From: Boesenbergia rotunda
Lineage: Eukaryota; Streptophyta; Magnoliopsida; Zingiberales; Zingiberaceae
DNA: 64,000 bases
Reading direction: 5' to 3'
Assembly: GCA_024364735.1 (NCBI GenBank)
Contig: JAGFNQ010005677.1
Span: 123,227-187,226 of the forward strand
The notes under the pieces are model-generated. The model worked only from the letters and a program-made list of their open reading frames with translations. It was not told the origin of the DNA and made no database searches. This document shows positions 10,997 through 22,030 of this stretch, one piece after another. Both the position numbers and the translations under genes were made by a program. Positions within the stretch are counted from its first letter, which is position 1. Every line of letters begins with the position of its first letter.

Positions 10997-12291
10997 GTTG
11001 TTCCAGACTCCCCACCGTGGATGCAAACCAGGGTGTCCCATAATATCCCGAGCGCCCGGGATTGGTGGACTCTACGGAAGCAATAGTAAAGTAGCATGTC
11101 CGACCAGGGGAACATAAGCAAAATGCTCCAAAGAATAATCCAAGCATACACATACACAGGGTAACAAAAATATTATTTTATTTATACGAAAAGTACAGGG
11201 TGCACAACATCTCAGAGAATTACCAAGATACAATTGGATGAGAGAAAACACTCTTCTACTTGGTCCTTTCTCCTCTACAGCTCCATTCCTGTAGGGTCAC
11301 TAGGCTTGGAAACACCTTCTGAACGCAAGGCGGAAGCCCATCAATAGGGTCCTTGAATCTTTTCCACCTTCCGAGTACTCTATTCGAGTAGTCAGCAACG
11401 GGTGAGAACGCCTGAGGTAACACATGGGTAGCTCTAAGACCCCCTCTTCGCAAAGATGCGACCGAGTACAACATTCAAAAGGCATAAAAAAGAGGAGGGG
11501 AAATAGCAACGACAATTTCTCTTCGGAGCGTGTAAAGACCCAAAGAAGAATTGCCTTAACAGAGGAGGGGGAACAGCAACTGCAATTTCTCAACGAAAAG
11601 AAGAAAAAGAAAGAGAAAAGCCAGCGGCTGTAGCCCCTCCTCTCTTGGTGACGATGCGCCCCACAAACACCTTCCTCTGCATGAAACTTGGGGAAAACGA
11701 GGATTTGGAAGAAGATGGCGCGTGGGGTACACCGCCACGGGCCAACCAGGGTTTGGCGATCAGCAGGATGAATCATCTCCTCTATGCCCCCTGGCAGACC
11801 ACATAACGTCTTTTCTGGACTCCTTAGATAGCCCGGGAGTCCCACATCCTCCAGGATCTTCAGCGAGACCCTAGACCTCATCTCCACCATGCTCCCCGGT
11901 AAGGGTAATGATACAAAAGACTCTACCTCTGAGGGGTCCCTCAGCCAGGAACACTACTGCCTCTTCGGTATTAGGCCGCGGGGACACCAATGAAGATGAA
12001 GGGAAGAGAGGTGACATCATGCCACAAAGAAGCAAGCAGACAAAAGGGATGAAGGAGACGATACACCCCTCTCCCCCTATTTATAGTGATGGCTGCCTCT
12101 CCGTGCAGTTAAGGCATGGAGAACGCAAAAACAGCAACAAGCGCCGAAGCGTCATTTCGACTAACGCGCCCCTGCCGCATCTAGGAACCCACAACTCTTT
12201 ATGAGTATGAGTCCATTCAATAAGATTGCGAATATCGCGTAGGCGACGGTTCGGGAGTCGCCCGCACACACCAGAAGGAAATGTCGACGGG

Positions 12292-12322
<31 letters not shown>

Positions 12323-12590
12323 ATGGACATGAATGCAGGTGTGGAACTTTGACCAGTAGAATTGTCAAGGGTTCCACACCCTGAATCAGCCTCAAAACAA
12401 ACAAGTACCTTTCCATTCGTTAAACCCGTAAAGCGAAGACGTGAGACACATTGGGCAAAAGCATGCAAAGAATAGTAAAAGTGATCGTATTAACTCAAAA
12501 TTGCTACAATAAGACCCGATCCCTCGATGAATGTGGGGCTCCGCCAGCTCGGGCCCTCGGGAAAAGACCTCTCTCTAACTCGGGGGACGC
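10997..12590 (-). other. Tat-like internal region, no confident gene
   Basis: GC-rich, mostly minus-strand features. A TATA-like CTATAAATAGG (about 12077-12088 on the minus strand) is followed by a leader and an ATG at 11890 that opens a 196-codon frame to 11300. The frame is low in recognisable domains, so I do not call a gene. A 30-base C run lies at 12293-12322. The 12466-12590 part reads as the 3' flank of the PF04195-type ORF that ends at 12591. Confidence 0.35.
12293..12322. repeat. Poly-C run of 30 bases
   Basis: Uninterrupted C tract on the plus strand. Length in an assembly is unreliable. On the minus strand it gives an artificial polyglycine stretch. Confidence 0.9.
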
Positions 12591-12781
12591 TTACAATCGC
12601 GGGTCGGCATCAGGAGGTAAGAGCTGATCCTCCTTCAACTTATCGATAGCCCCATGGAAGCCCTGCTGTAGGCGCTGTATTACTTGGTCGGCTACGATGG
12701 TATGAAACTCAACCGACCCCAAAAACTTCACCTTGAAGCCTGCCTCAGCCTCCTCGGAGCTAAAAGCTTTACTAACCCGAA

Positions 12782-13788
12782 TGTTGGATCGATTCCGTAC
12801 GCTAGAGGGGGGTGAATAGCGTTTTTCGAATTCTTCTTCATACACAGTTAGTTGCGCAAGCGGAATATACAATAAAACAAAACTAACAATGTAAAGAACA
12901 ATGCTAACAGGAAGATTTACTTGATATCCACCCCGAAGGGTGACTAATCCAAGAATCCGTCGGTGGATTACCCCCGGATAACCTCTGGCTAGCCCTTGTC
13001 GATCCTTGTGGGTGGAGAAACCTTACCACAACACCTTGACAAGACCTGAGCACCAAGACTACTATTTTGCCTTTAACCAAGACAAAATTCGTCAGAGAGC
13101 CCGGCCAAAACGAAGTCCTCTTAAATAGGACTTACCTTCTGTTTTGGCCGCCACCAGTTGACTGCCCCAAGGACTGCCCCCACTCAAATTCGACTGTTGA
13201 CACCCAACGTTCGAATTCTGAGTGCCACCAGTTGACTGCCCCTGGGGCAGTCGACTGGTCCAGGGTTAACTCCCTTTCTATGAGTTTTATCAGTCGACTG
13301 CCCCAATGACAGTCGACTGCCCCACTCACACACCTAGGATTTTCCTTCCCGAGTACACTTCTCTCAACATTCGAACCCTAGGATTTTCAAGTACAATCAC
13401 ACAGCACTCGTACCCTCACGACTCGACTGACTCCTCATCAACAGCCTCGACTATTGCCTTCGCGCCCTCTTCATCTTCGGCTCCCGTCCCTTGGATGCAC
13501 GCAAGCCTCCAGCTTGCCTCTATGCTATCCTTCACGCATGTCTCGAAGTCCGCACCCCACAGCTCATCGTCCCTGCTCTCCATAGTCCCTCAGGTGCGCA
13601 CACAAGCCTGCGGCTTGTCTCCATGCCACCTTTCACCATACTGAGGTCGTCCAGTCAAGTCAATATGTGTAACCTGTATAACCTGCACACTCAACATACA
13701 CATATTAGAACACAAGGGAAACCTAACTTGAACCCTTTGCCCAAACATCAAAACACTTGGTCACTCCAGACCACAGATTGCCTCAACA
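12782..13788 (-). repeat. 3' LTR of gag-only element A
   Basis: 1007 bases, reading TGTTGAGGC...GATCCAACA on the minus strand. U3 carries GTCGAC palindromes at 13153-13325, directly upstream (in LTR sense) of a TATA-like CCTATTTAAGAGG at 13117-13129. Confidence 0.92.
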
Positions 13789-16241
13789 ATCTCCCCCATT
13801 TTGATGTTTGACAATACGTTTAAGTTAGGGAAACCAAATAGTAGTCAATAGCAATAATTTAGCAAAAACAATGCTAAACAAACAACTGGACTTACGTTAC
13901 CAAGACTCCATCTTGGACTTACACCGCCAATGCATATGCAATGCATGGATCCTATCCCAAGGCATCCCACACCTAACCCTCCAAGTTAGGATTTTTTCAC
14001 ACCTAACCCTCCAAGTTAGGATTTTTCACACCTAACCCTCCAAGTTAGGAATTTTCCACACCTAACCCTCCAAGTTAGGACTTTTCACACCTAACCCTCC
14101 AAGTTAGGAATTTTTCACACCTAACCCTCCAAGTTAGGACTTTTCACATCTAACCCTCCAAGTTAGGGCTTTTCACACCTAACCCTCCAAGTTAGGAATT
14201 TTCCACACCTAACCCTCCAAGTTAGGACTTTTCACACCAAAATCCAGCTTTTTAAAGCTTCTCCCAAGCTCCCCCTACATTGGACTTACAAAGGCTTTTT
14301 AAGAACCTCTCCAAGGTTCCCCTTACGCTAAAAATGGAGCAACCATGCTCCCCCTAAACTTAGAGTTTCTAGCAAAGGTGTGTTTGGTTTCCCACTTAAA
14401 CCCAACACTTCTCCCCCTTTGCCTAACATAAAAAAGAACCCAACAATATCCCAATTATTGGTTCTTTTAATCCCCAATGATCCTAAACATAGTGTACTAG
14501 CCCCTCATACACTTGTTTTCCATCATTTGGATCACTAACTAGCTGCTGATACAAAGATCAGTCCTGACCAGTCGACTGCCCCCCATGGCAATCGACTGAT
14601 ACTCTGAAAATTAGATTTTTAGGCCACATTCAGAAATGCGCTAGAAATTCGACAAATCTCTAAAAATTCTCAAATTTTATGGAGAAGTTTGTGGTACCCA
14701 TACCTACTTGGAAAAAATATATTCCACAACGTATCTATCACCATTCCCAAGTTGGACACAAAATCCAAACATTTTCTATGAAAATCAGGGCAACTAGGAG
14801 GCAACCTCCCCTTTGATCAATGTCTTTTCCCAATTTTCAATTTTCCTAGGTGAAGATCTACCCAACTTAACACCACAACCCCAAGTCAAGTTCTACCCAA
14901 CTCAACTTCTAAGTTCTTCCTCCTTGGACACCGTTAAAGGACTGCCCCCAAGCAACCTTATCCCTAGTGCCAATAAGAACTCAACAAAACTTTAAAAAAA
15001 TCTAAAAGTTTGCAAACACATTTGTTAGGATGTATCTCATCCTAGAAAAATATGATTCCATGAGAAACAACAAACGTGCTTGACTTTTGGTACAAACATA
15101 ATTTCCTAAAAGTTTGACATTTCGTATCAACTTTCAATTCCATTCATGAATCCTCATGTTTGCCAAAACCATCCATTTTGATTTTACACACATAATGGTC
15201 CTCAATTCTTCCTTTTTATGTATCCTTAGTATAATGAAAGTCTCCCCCTTTTTATCTCTTAACCCTAGATACATATGAGAAACTTCCATATCTTTTCATC
15301 CATCAAAAACTTATCATTCAATCTCATCCAATAAATCTTAAGCATTCATCAATCCTTCTTAAATTTCATGATATCAATAAGAACTTATTTCATGAAGTAA
15401 ACATTAAATCATAAGGCAACCCTTGATTCAAAGAATATAAAACTATAACCAAGGATTTTAATTTGAGGCCATATCCTATCATCCAATGATAATTTATGAC
15501 CTTTAGACCATAAAATCTCATAAGGTTAACATGATCCTTCCCTATGTTTCCAATTGTGCAATTTCTCTTTAGCCAATATCCCTTTTTACCTACCCTTACG
15601 GATCAATCGAATGCCCCTGTGGCAGTCGACTGCTAAAATGAACAGAGAGTTTTCTGGGTTGAGACCAGGGGGCAGTCGACTGATACCTGAATTTCAGGTT
15701 TTCAGCCCAATTTCAGTAATGCCTAGTTAATTCTACAAATCTCTAAAAAATCTGAAATTTTGTGGGGAGATTTGTGAAGCCTATATCTACTTGAGAAAAA
15801 TAAGTTTCCAAACAAATATACTCCATATCCCAAGATTGGCACAAATTCCATTCTTCCTAAAGTGTTTCATTTTAGCTCAACTAAAAGTTCTAATTTGGAT
15901 CTCTTCTTGATGCTTCTTCCCATACTTATTCATAATACACTAATAGCATCAAGTTATATGATATTTTCCCATTAAACCTTAATTTCATCGAAAATAACCC
16001 TATTTTCACCCTTTTCTCCCTAAAACTCCTTTTAATATGCCAATTCTCTAGGATTAAGACTTACCCAAGTCTTTCAACCCTTTTGGCACATTTTATCTAA
16101 TTTCCTAGGAGAAAACCTCGTGAGATCCATTTACCATGGACCCCAAAGGCTCCTAGAGCTCCTCCTTGAGCTCCTAGCCTTAACCACCTCCCTAGGTGAC
16201 TCAACCCACACTAGACCACACCGGTGAGCTCCCGGTGATTC
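13789..16241 (-). other. Noncoding internal region of gag-only element A
   Basis: 2.4 kb without a credible gene. It begins with the polypurine tract, then holds the 30-bp hairpin minisatellite (13970-14245). Two isolated GTCGAC palindrome pairs (14569-14598 and 15604-15673) sit in closely similar contexts, each followed by a TTTTTAGGCC- or TTTCAGCCC-type stretch. The two contexts (about 14560-14770 and 15595-15860) therefore look like an old internal duplication. Confidence 0.6.
13970..14245. repeat. 30-bp minisatellite of nine hairpin units
   Basis: Nine units of 29-30 bases, each with CCTAACCCTCCAAGTTAGG, in which CCTAAC pairs with GTTAGG across a 7-base loop. The linkers vary between ATTTTTTCACA and CTTTTCACA. 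One unit has ATCTAACC in place of ACCTAACC. Confidence 0.93.
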
Positions 16242-17807
16242 TTAGCCTACAAACCTAACCTTCTTAACCTTGGGCACCTTGTCCTTGGTTAAGTCATCCT
16301 TTTTACCTTTTGATGGCATCCCCTTGACATCTTTGGACTTCTCCTTCTTGCCATGATTGTATGCTTCCCCAACATACTTCTTTTTGTTGGCATTGGAGAC
16401 CTTAGACCGGTAACCCAAACCCGATCTATCATAGTTGGGTTTTAAACTCTCCAACACCATATCTAGACCCTTAGATCCAACCTTGAATCTTTCTAGGGTC
16501 TTTTCCAATGTATCAAGCCTTGCCCTCAAGGTTTGATTTTCCCTTTCTAAGTTTCTCGCCTTAGAGTCCATATGTCCACTTTGGACATTTCTAGACCTAT
16601 CCATTTTCCTAGGCACATTCCTTCCTTCTTGGGATTAATCCCTTGATCCTTAGGTACAAATGTCTTAGGTCTATCATGATGCATGTTTTTCTTAGGGTTG
16701 TGATCTACCTTGTTAACCCTATTCCTATCATTATATCTAAATCCAAAGTTGTGCACAAGTAAGCAATTTTCATGATTTCTAGCATGTATGGAGGAATAAT
16801 TAATTCTATTTTTATCATACATAGAGGAACTATAATTCGAATTGCATTTTAATTTAAGGTTAGGGATTACCTCCCTTACCCTTGTAGTTCCCCTTTGATG
16901 TGACCTTCGTAAATGCTCCATTTTCTTCCTTTCCTCCTTCTCCCATCTTCTCAAGTGTCCCAATTTCTTTAACTCTCCTTTTCTTGGACACTTGGTGTGG
17001 TAGTGCCCTAGCTCTCCACATGTGAAGCATCGAATTTTCTTTTTCCTTTCTTGGGCTTCTCCAATCCTACAACCCACGTTAGATTTAAAGGAACTCGAAA
17101 TGGGTTTAGATTTTACCTCCTTGTTACCTTTTGGATACTTATCTTTATAGTGTCCTTTTTTGTTGCAACCAAAGCATGTGATATGGTCCTTTTTCTTGGC
17201 TTTGGTGGAGGTGGAGACTAGGTTGACTTCTTCTTCAACCTTGGAGGAAGTGGATGCTTACTCTTGTTCTTGTATAGATGAGGGTCTCTCCTCCTCCTCA
17301 ATCCTTGAGATGGTGACCTCTTCTTCTTCTTTTGAGGAAGTGGATGATCTCTCACTCTCTTCTTCCTCCTCTTGGGCTATTGAGCTCACTTCCTTTGATG
17401 ATACTAATAATTCTTCTTCTTGTTGCTCTTCTTGAACTATTTCTCTTGTTTCCTGTGAGCTCTTGAACTTGTGTAGAGTTCTTATGAATTTCTTCTATCT
17501 TTCTCCATAGTTCATGTGCATTGTGATACTCCCCTACACAACTTAATATATTATTAGGCAAAATAATGATTAAAATTGTAATTACCTTTTCATTTGCTTT
17601 TGTTTGATCTTATTGCTCCTGATTCCAATATCTAGGCCTATGCTTCTTCCCGTGCTTATCCTTTGGAATCTCGAAGGGCTCTTCACGCGCAATTCTACAC
17701 GCCCACTCCATTCCGAACCAAGTCTCGATTCAAGCCCACTAAAAGTCGAAGTCTTCATGATCGTAGGGCGGTGGAGTGTAGATGTCATCCCCAAATTTGT
17801 CTTCCAT
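16242..17807 (-). pseudogene. gag: Gag of gag-only element A, degenerate
   Basis: Nucleocapsid-type protein on the minus strand, ATG at 17807 (MEDKFGDDIYTPP). It is followed by a shortened capsid remnant with HELWRKIEEIHKNS (about 17520-17480), a Glu/Ser-rich linker, and two zinc knuckles. The first, CFGCNKKGHYKDKY (about 17180-17140), has lost its last Cys to Tyr. The second, CFTCGELGHYHTKC (about 17030-16990), is complete. A basic linker then leads to a coiled coil ending in GSKGLDM...RSGLGYR (about 16470-16410) and a Lys-rich tail stopping at 16242. Stops and frameshifts break the frame several times. The C-terminal module matches the autonomous-type gag at 5859-7517. Most of the capsid core is missing, unlike normal SIRE gag. 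Confidence 0.72.
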
Positions 17808-17867
17808 CGTTCTTCTCTCTAGCTTTTGCTCTTCTTGACTGTTATTCCAATCACGAGTGGTCCTTCG

Positions 17868-17880
17868 CTCTGATACCACT
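17868..17880 (-). other. Primer binding site of gag-only element A
   Basis: Plus-strand CTCTGATACCACT is the complement of AGTGGTATCAGAG, abutting the 5' LTR at 17881. Confidence 0.9.
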
Positions 17881-18874
17881 TGTTGGATCGATTCCGTACA
17901 CTAGAGGGGGGGGGGTGAATAGCATTTTTTGAATTCTTCTTCCTACACGGTTAGTTGCGCAAGGGGAATATACAATAAAACAAAACTAACAATGTAAAGA
18001 GCAATGCTAACAGAAAGATTTACTTGGTATCCACCCCGAAGGGTGATTAATCCAAGAATCCGTCGGTGGATCACTCCCCGGATAACCTCCGGCTAGCCCT
18101 TGTCGCTCCTTGTGGGTGGAGAAACCTCACCACAACACCTTGACAAGACCTAAGCACCAAGACTATTATTTTGCCTTTAACCAAGACAAAATTCGTCAGA
18201 GCATGACCAAAACGAAGCCCTCTTAAAAAGGACTTACCTTCTATTTTGGCCGACATCAGTCGACTACCCCATGCCCCCACTCAAATTCGACCATTGGCAC
18301 CCAACGTTCAAATTCTAAGTACCACCAGTCGACTGCCCCTGGGGCAGTCGACTGGTCCAGGGTCAACTCCCTTTCTGTGAGTTTTATCAGTCGACTGCCA
18401 CATGGCAGTCGACTGCCCCACTCACACACCTAGGGTTTCCCTTCCCGAGTACACTTCTCTCAACACTCGAACCCTAGGATTTCCCGAGTACAATCACACA
18501 GCACTCGTACCCTCACGACTCGACTGACTCCTCATTAGCAACCTCGACTATTGCCTTCGTGCCCTCTTCATCTTCGGCTCCCATCCCTTGGATGCGCGCA
18601 AGCCTCTATGCTATCCGTCACGCATGCCTCGAAGTCTGTGCCCCTCAGCTCATCGTCCCTGCTCTCCATAGTCCCTCAAGTGCACACACAAGCCCGCGGT
18701 TTGTCTCCATGCCACCCTTCACCGTACTGAGGCCGTCCAGTCAAGTCAATATGTGTAACTTGTACAACCTGCACACTCAACATACACATATTAGAACACA
18801 AGAGAAACCTAACTTAAACCCTTTGCCCAAACATCAAAACACTTGGTTACTCCGGACCACAGATTGCCTCAATA
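17881..18874 (-). repeat. 5' LTR of gag-only element A
   Basis: 994 bases, similar to 12782-13788 with scattered substitutions and small indels, e.g. a longer G run near 17908. The TATA-like box of the other LTR reads CTTTTTAAGAGG here, so the promoter may be weakened. GTCGAC palindromes are retained at 18257-18415. Confidence 0.92.
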
Positions 18875-19957
18875 CCGAAGAGCAAGGAGTTCAGACTCAG
18901 CAGCCTCAAAGGAACGCCTCAACCACCTTAGCTCAGTAGACATCTCGCCTTGCTCAGCTAAGGCCTCCCTGAGCCTCTCCGATGCGGCCCACTCATCCGC
19001 CTGAGCCTGAGCCAGGTCATCCTCCAGGATGGACACATGGTCGGTGGCCATCAGGAGATCAGACTCCTTCTGGCTGAGCTGTTGTGCCTGATCCTGACTA
19101 CGCAAGTTCAGTTCTTCAGCCGAGGCTACTGTGAGCCGGATGTCGCCTAACAACTCCTTCTCTCTCGTCTGGAGCTGGCCCCTCTCCTGTGTCACCTGGA
19201 GCAGGTCCTTGGTGACACTCACAGCTTTCTCAAACGCCAGACGTTCTCTGTGCTGAGAATTTTGAAGAGTCTGCTCCTTATCTTGCAAGAGGTTCATCAG
19301 GTGCTCGACCTTCTCCCGGAGAGCTCTGCTAACCCCCGCCTGTATCAGTCTTGCCCGACACTCGTGGTCAGCTGCAGCCTCCGCCCTCAAAGCCCGGCGG
19401 AGTAAGGCTTCAACCTAGGGCTAGGAATACAGACCCCCGGCCGGCTGTCATGCAATCCTCAACGGCTTGCCATTGCGCCAGAGGGTCAAGTAATGGGTAG
19501 GAGAATATCCAATGCAACAGTAATTTGTACCTTCAGGAGGGTCTCCCGAAGAGTGGTTAGCGGGCCCATCGAAACTCGTACAGCTGCCCCTCCAGAGGTA
19601 CTCCCTCGCCCCTCAGGCCGTGGCGAACCCGGACAGGGAGGAAGTCGCTCGATGGTGGGTGTAACACCCGTAAAATCCTCTCAATATTTTTCTTTAAAAT
19701 ATTGATCATGCCTATATCGATTTTTGAGTAACATATGAATACTAGCATGAACATTAGCATGATTTCTTATATGGATTAAAAAGCTAAGTACTAATGGGCC
19801 TTACATGGGCCCTTCTAGTACCATGGTTATTAGTGGACCTTGGGTAGAATTTTAACATAAATAAAAATGAGTTCTAATTAGAAATATTAGCATAACTCTT
19901 GGTGGACTCTTATGTGGGTCTTGCCAAAAATAAGAGTAAATGAAATAAAAAGAAAGT

Positions 19958-20038
19958 ACATGCACCAAGGATTGAACCTTGGACCTAGAATAGAGGCAAA
20001 GCCTCATCATGCATGTACTAACCATTTCACCTAGCAAG
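19958..20038 (-). other. Antisense tRNA-like module in solo LTR
   Basis: Minus-strand reading has an A-box-like TAGGTGAAATGGTTAG and a B-box GGTTCAATCC inside the stem-loop CCAAGGTTCAATCCTTGG, spaced as in a tRNA. The anticodon arm (GAGGC...GCCTC) has only a 3-base loop, so it is not a working tRNA gene. Similar modules lie at the same relative place in two other LTRs (38932-38996 and 45737 onward). Confidence 0.6.
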
Positions 20039-20504
20039 GGAGTGCTATTGGAAAAGAAAGAAGATTTTAGTTGAGGCTAAAGGAAGTGAAGAGGCACCTC
20101 TTGAAGAGGCACCATGTGAAGAGACACCATGCCCCTTCACTTAGTATAAAAGAGATGGATGAGAAGTGAAGAGGCACTTAAGTTATTTTTCTCCTCTTTT
20201 CTTCCACCAAGACTCTTCCTTACCCCTCTTCTTCCTCCTCCTTGCCATGACTCACAAGAGGGTTTTCCTCTTGGAAAACTTCACAAGAGGACTCTCTCTT
20301 GAAGATCCAAGGTTTCCTACAAGGCTACAAGGGCAAGGGTGTTCTAAGGTCAAGAAGGTCTTCACTGTTTCTCTATTTAAGGTTTATAACCAAGACAACA
20401 AGAAGTAAGATTCCCTCACCTGTGGTATAATAGTTTTTATGTTGTCTTTCTTGATTTAAGATTTGTTTGGGATCTATGTTGAGAAAACTATGGAATTAGG
20501 GCTC

Positions 20505-21150
20505 CTTATAAGTTTCGGCCAAGCACCATTTTAGGGCTTGGGATGATATTAAAACCTCACTTATACTTCCTAATGCTTTCTCATGATAAAATAAGAATGA
20601 ATTATGAGTTGTGGAATTTTTGTAGCACCCAAATCCCTTATGAAGTTTCGGCCCCCTCCCCTTTTCATGGTTAGGATTAGATCTAACCTCCAAGCATGCT
20701 TATTATGATTCCCTATGATACAATGGATGTTAATTGTGAATTATATGAATTTTTCATGTCCTTGTGACCCCTCTAGGGTTTCGGCCAAACCCTCTTTAGC
20801 ATGCTATGTGTTAGATTTCTACTTAATTATGTTGTTAATGTTCTTCCCATCATATGATATGTAACATGTTGCTTGAATAAAGGAGGATTTTCACCCTACA
20901 ACTTTCGGCCAAGACCCATTTCATGCTAGGAATTAGGGTTAGCCACAATCATGTGTTCTAATGGCTTCCTATGACATTGTATGTATTGTATAGGGGTTAC
21001 TTTAGTTATGGTACCTCACATGTTGCTTGAATAATGGGACTTTCATTTACAAACTTTCGGCCAAGCACCTAAGTCTAAGGTTTGGGTTGGGCTAAGGTTT
21101 CAAGTGTACTTGTTTATGACTCATTATGATGTAAATATATGTTCAAGTAT
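20505..21150. repeat. Degenerate tandem repeat around TTTCGGCC
   Basis: TTTCGGCC occurs near 20513, 20646, 20779, 20904 and 21055, each followed by AA(G/C)(A)CCC-like sequence and ATG(C)T/TGTT-rich spacer. Spacing is 125-151 bases. Copies are strongly diverged. Confidence 0.65.
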
Positions 21151-21559
21151 GTTGTATGAATTTTATGGTGCCTAAACCCTAACTTTATGTGTTATGCATC
21201 ACGACCTTGTATACTTATGTTATGTGCCATGTTTTAGTAGGTTTTATTCATGGATGTTTTAAACCATATACCATGAACACATGTGTTATGAAGTATGCAT
21301 CATGTTTATGTAGAATTATGCATGCATTATGTTAAATGCCATGAACATATGTATTATGATATATATATTATGGTTATGTAGACCTACGCATGTTTTATGT
21401 TGAATGTCATGAACCTATGTAGTATGTATCATGTTCATATGGATCCTACCCATGCATGCTTTATGATAGATATCATGATCATGTATGCTATGTGATATGT
21501 ACCATGTATGTAAAAACTTATCTATGCATGCTTACCTTATGTACCATGATCATGCATGC

Positions 21560-21800
21560 TTTATGAACTAAGATGATGTTTATGCCTTTAAGGCATAATT
21601 ATGTATGTATGTCATGCCTTATGAATTAAGATGATGTTCATGCCTCTAAGGCATAATGAGGTGTGCATGACATATCTTATGAATCAAGTTTATGTTTGTG
21701 CCTTGAAGGCATAATGATGTTATGCATTAACTATGAATGATGAAATGCTAAGTATGCTATATACCATGCTTCATGTATTAAGATCATGTTTATGTCTTTA
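21560..21800. repeat. Short degenerate repeats, GATGTTTATGCCTTTAAGGC
   Basis: Three to four diverged copies of a unit of about 65-70 bases containing a palindromic GCCTTTAAGGC-like core, within the ATG-rich zone of the solo LTR. Confidence 0.55.
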
Positions 21801-21925
21801 ATTATGCTATGTAAGTTCTATGAATGATGAAATGCCAAGAGCATTTCTTATGATGTAAAAAAGAAGCATGCAAAGCCATTTTACTTTATGGATGGGCTTG
21901 TACCGGACCCAAGTAAGGTCCAAGG

Positions 21926-22030
21926 GATGAGCTCCTTAGAAAGCCTCGGTTCTGGGACTACCGTAGCTGTCCAACAGGGATGTGCTCCTTAGAAAGCCTC
22001 GGTTCTGGACTACCGTAGCTGTCCCTAGGC
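21926..22030. repeat. 53-bp tandem duplication
   Basis: Two adjacent copies containing GCTCCTTAGAAAGCCTCGG and ACTACCGTAGCTGTCC; the second has lost one G. Confidence 0.9.

Larger units (their letters stand above)
12782..18874 (-). mobile_element. Gag-only (TR-GAG) copia element, SIRE-related
   Basis: Complete 6.09-kb element on the minus strand, flanked by the 5-base duplication CCGAA at 12777-12781 and 18875-18879. LTRs 12782-13788 (3') and 17881-18874 (5') are similar over their length. A tRNA-Met primer site abuts the 5' LTR and a purine tract (complement of ATCTCCCCCATTTTG) abuts the 3' LTR. The internal part encodes only gag; no protease, integrase or RT is seen, so it must borrow them. 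The terminal dinucleotide at the right end has decayed from CA to TA. It interrupts the PF04195-type ORF. Confidence 0.9.

Noticed and set aside
11300..11890. 196-codon minus-strand gene after a TATA-like box
   Set aside because: Low-complexity Phe/Leu-rich middle, no recognisable domain, and a shadow frame on the other strand; not enough to call a gene.
12217..12468. Glycine-rich minus-strand protein
   Set aside because: The glycine stretch is only the poly-C run read in reverse.
13970..14245. Telomere-like CCTAACCC repeats
   Set aside because: The motif is only part of a 30-bp unit; plant telomere repeat is CCCTAAA in direct tandem, which is not seen.
19958..20038. True tRNA gene on the minus strand
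   Set aside because: Anticodon loop too short and acceptor stem not paired; kept only as a tRNA-like module.
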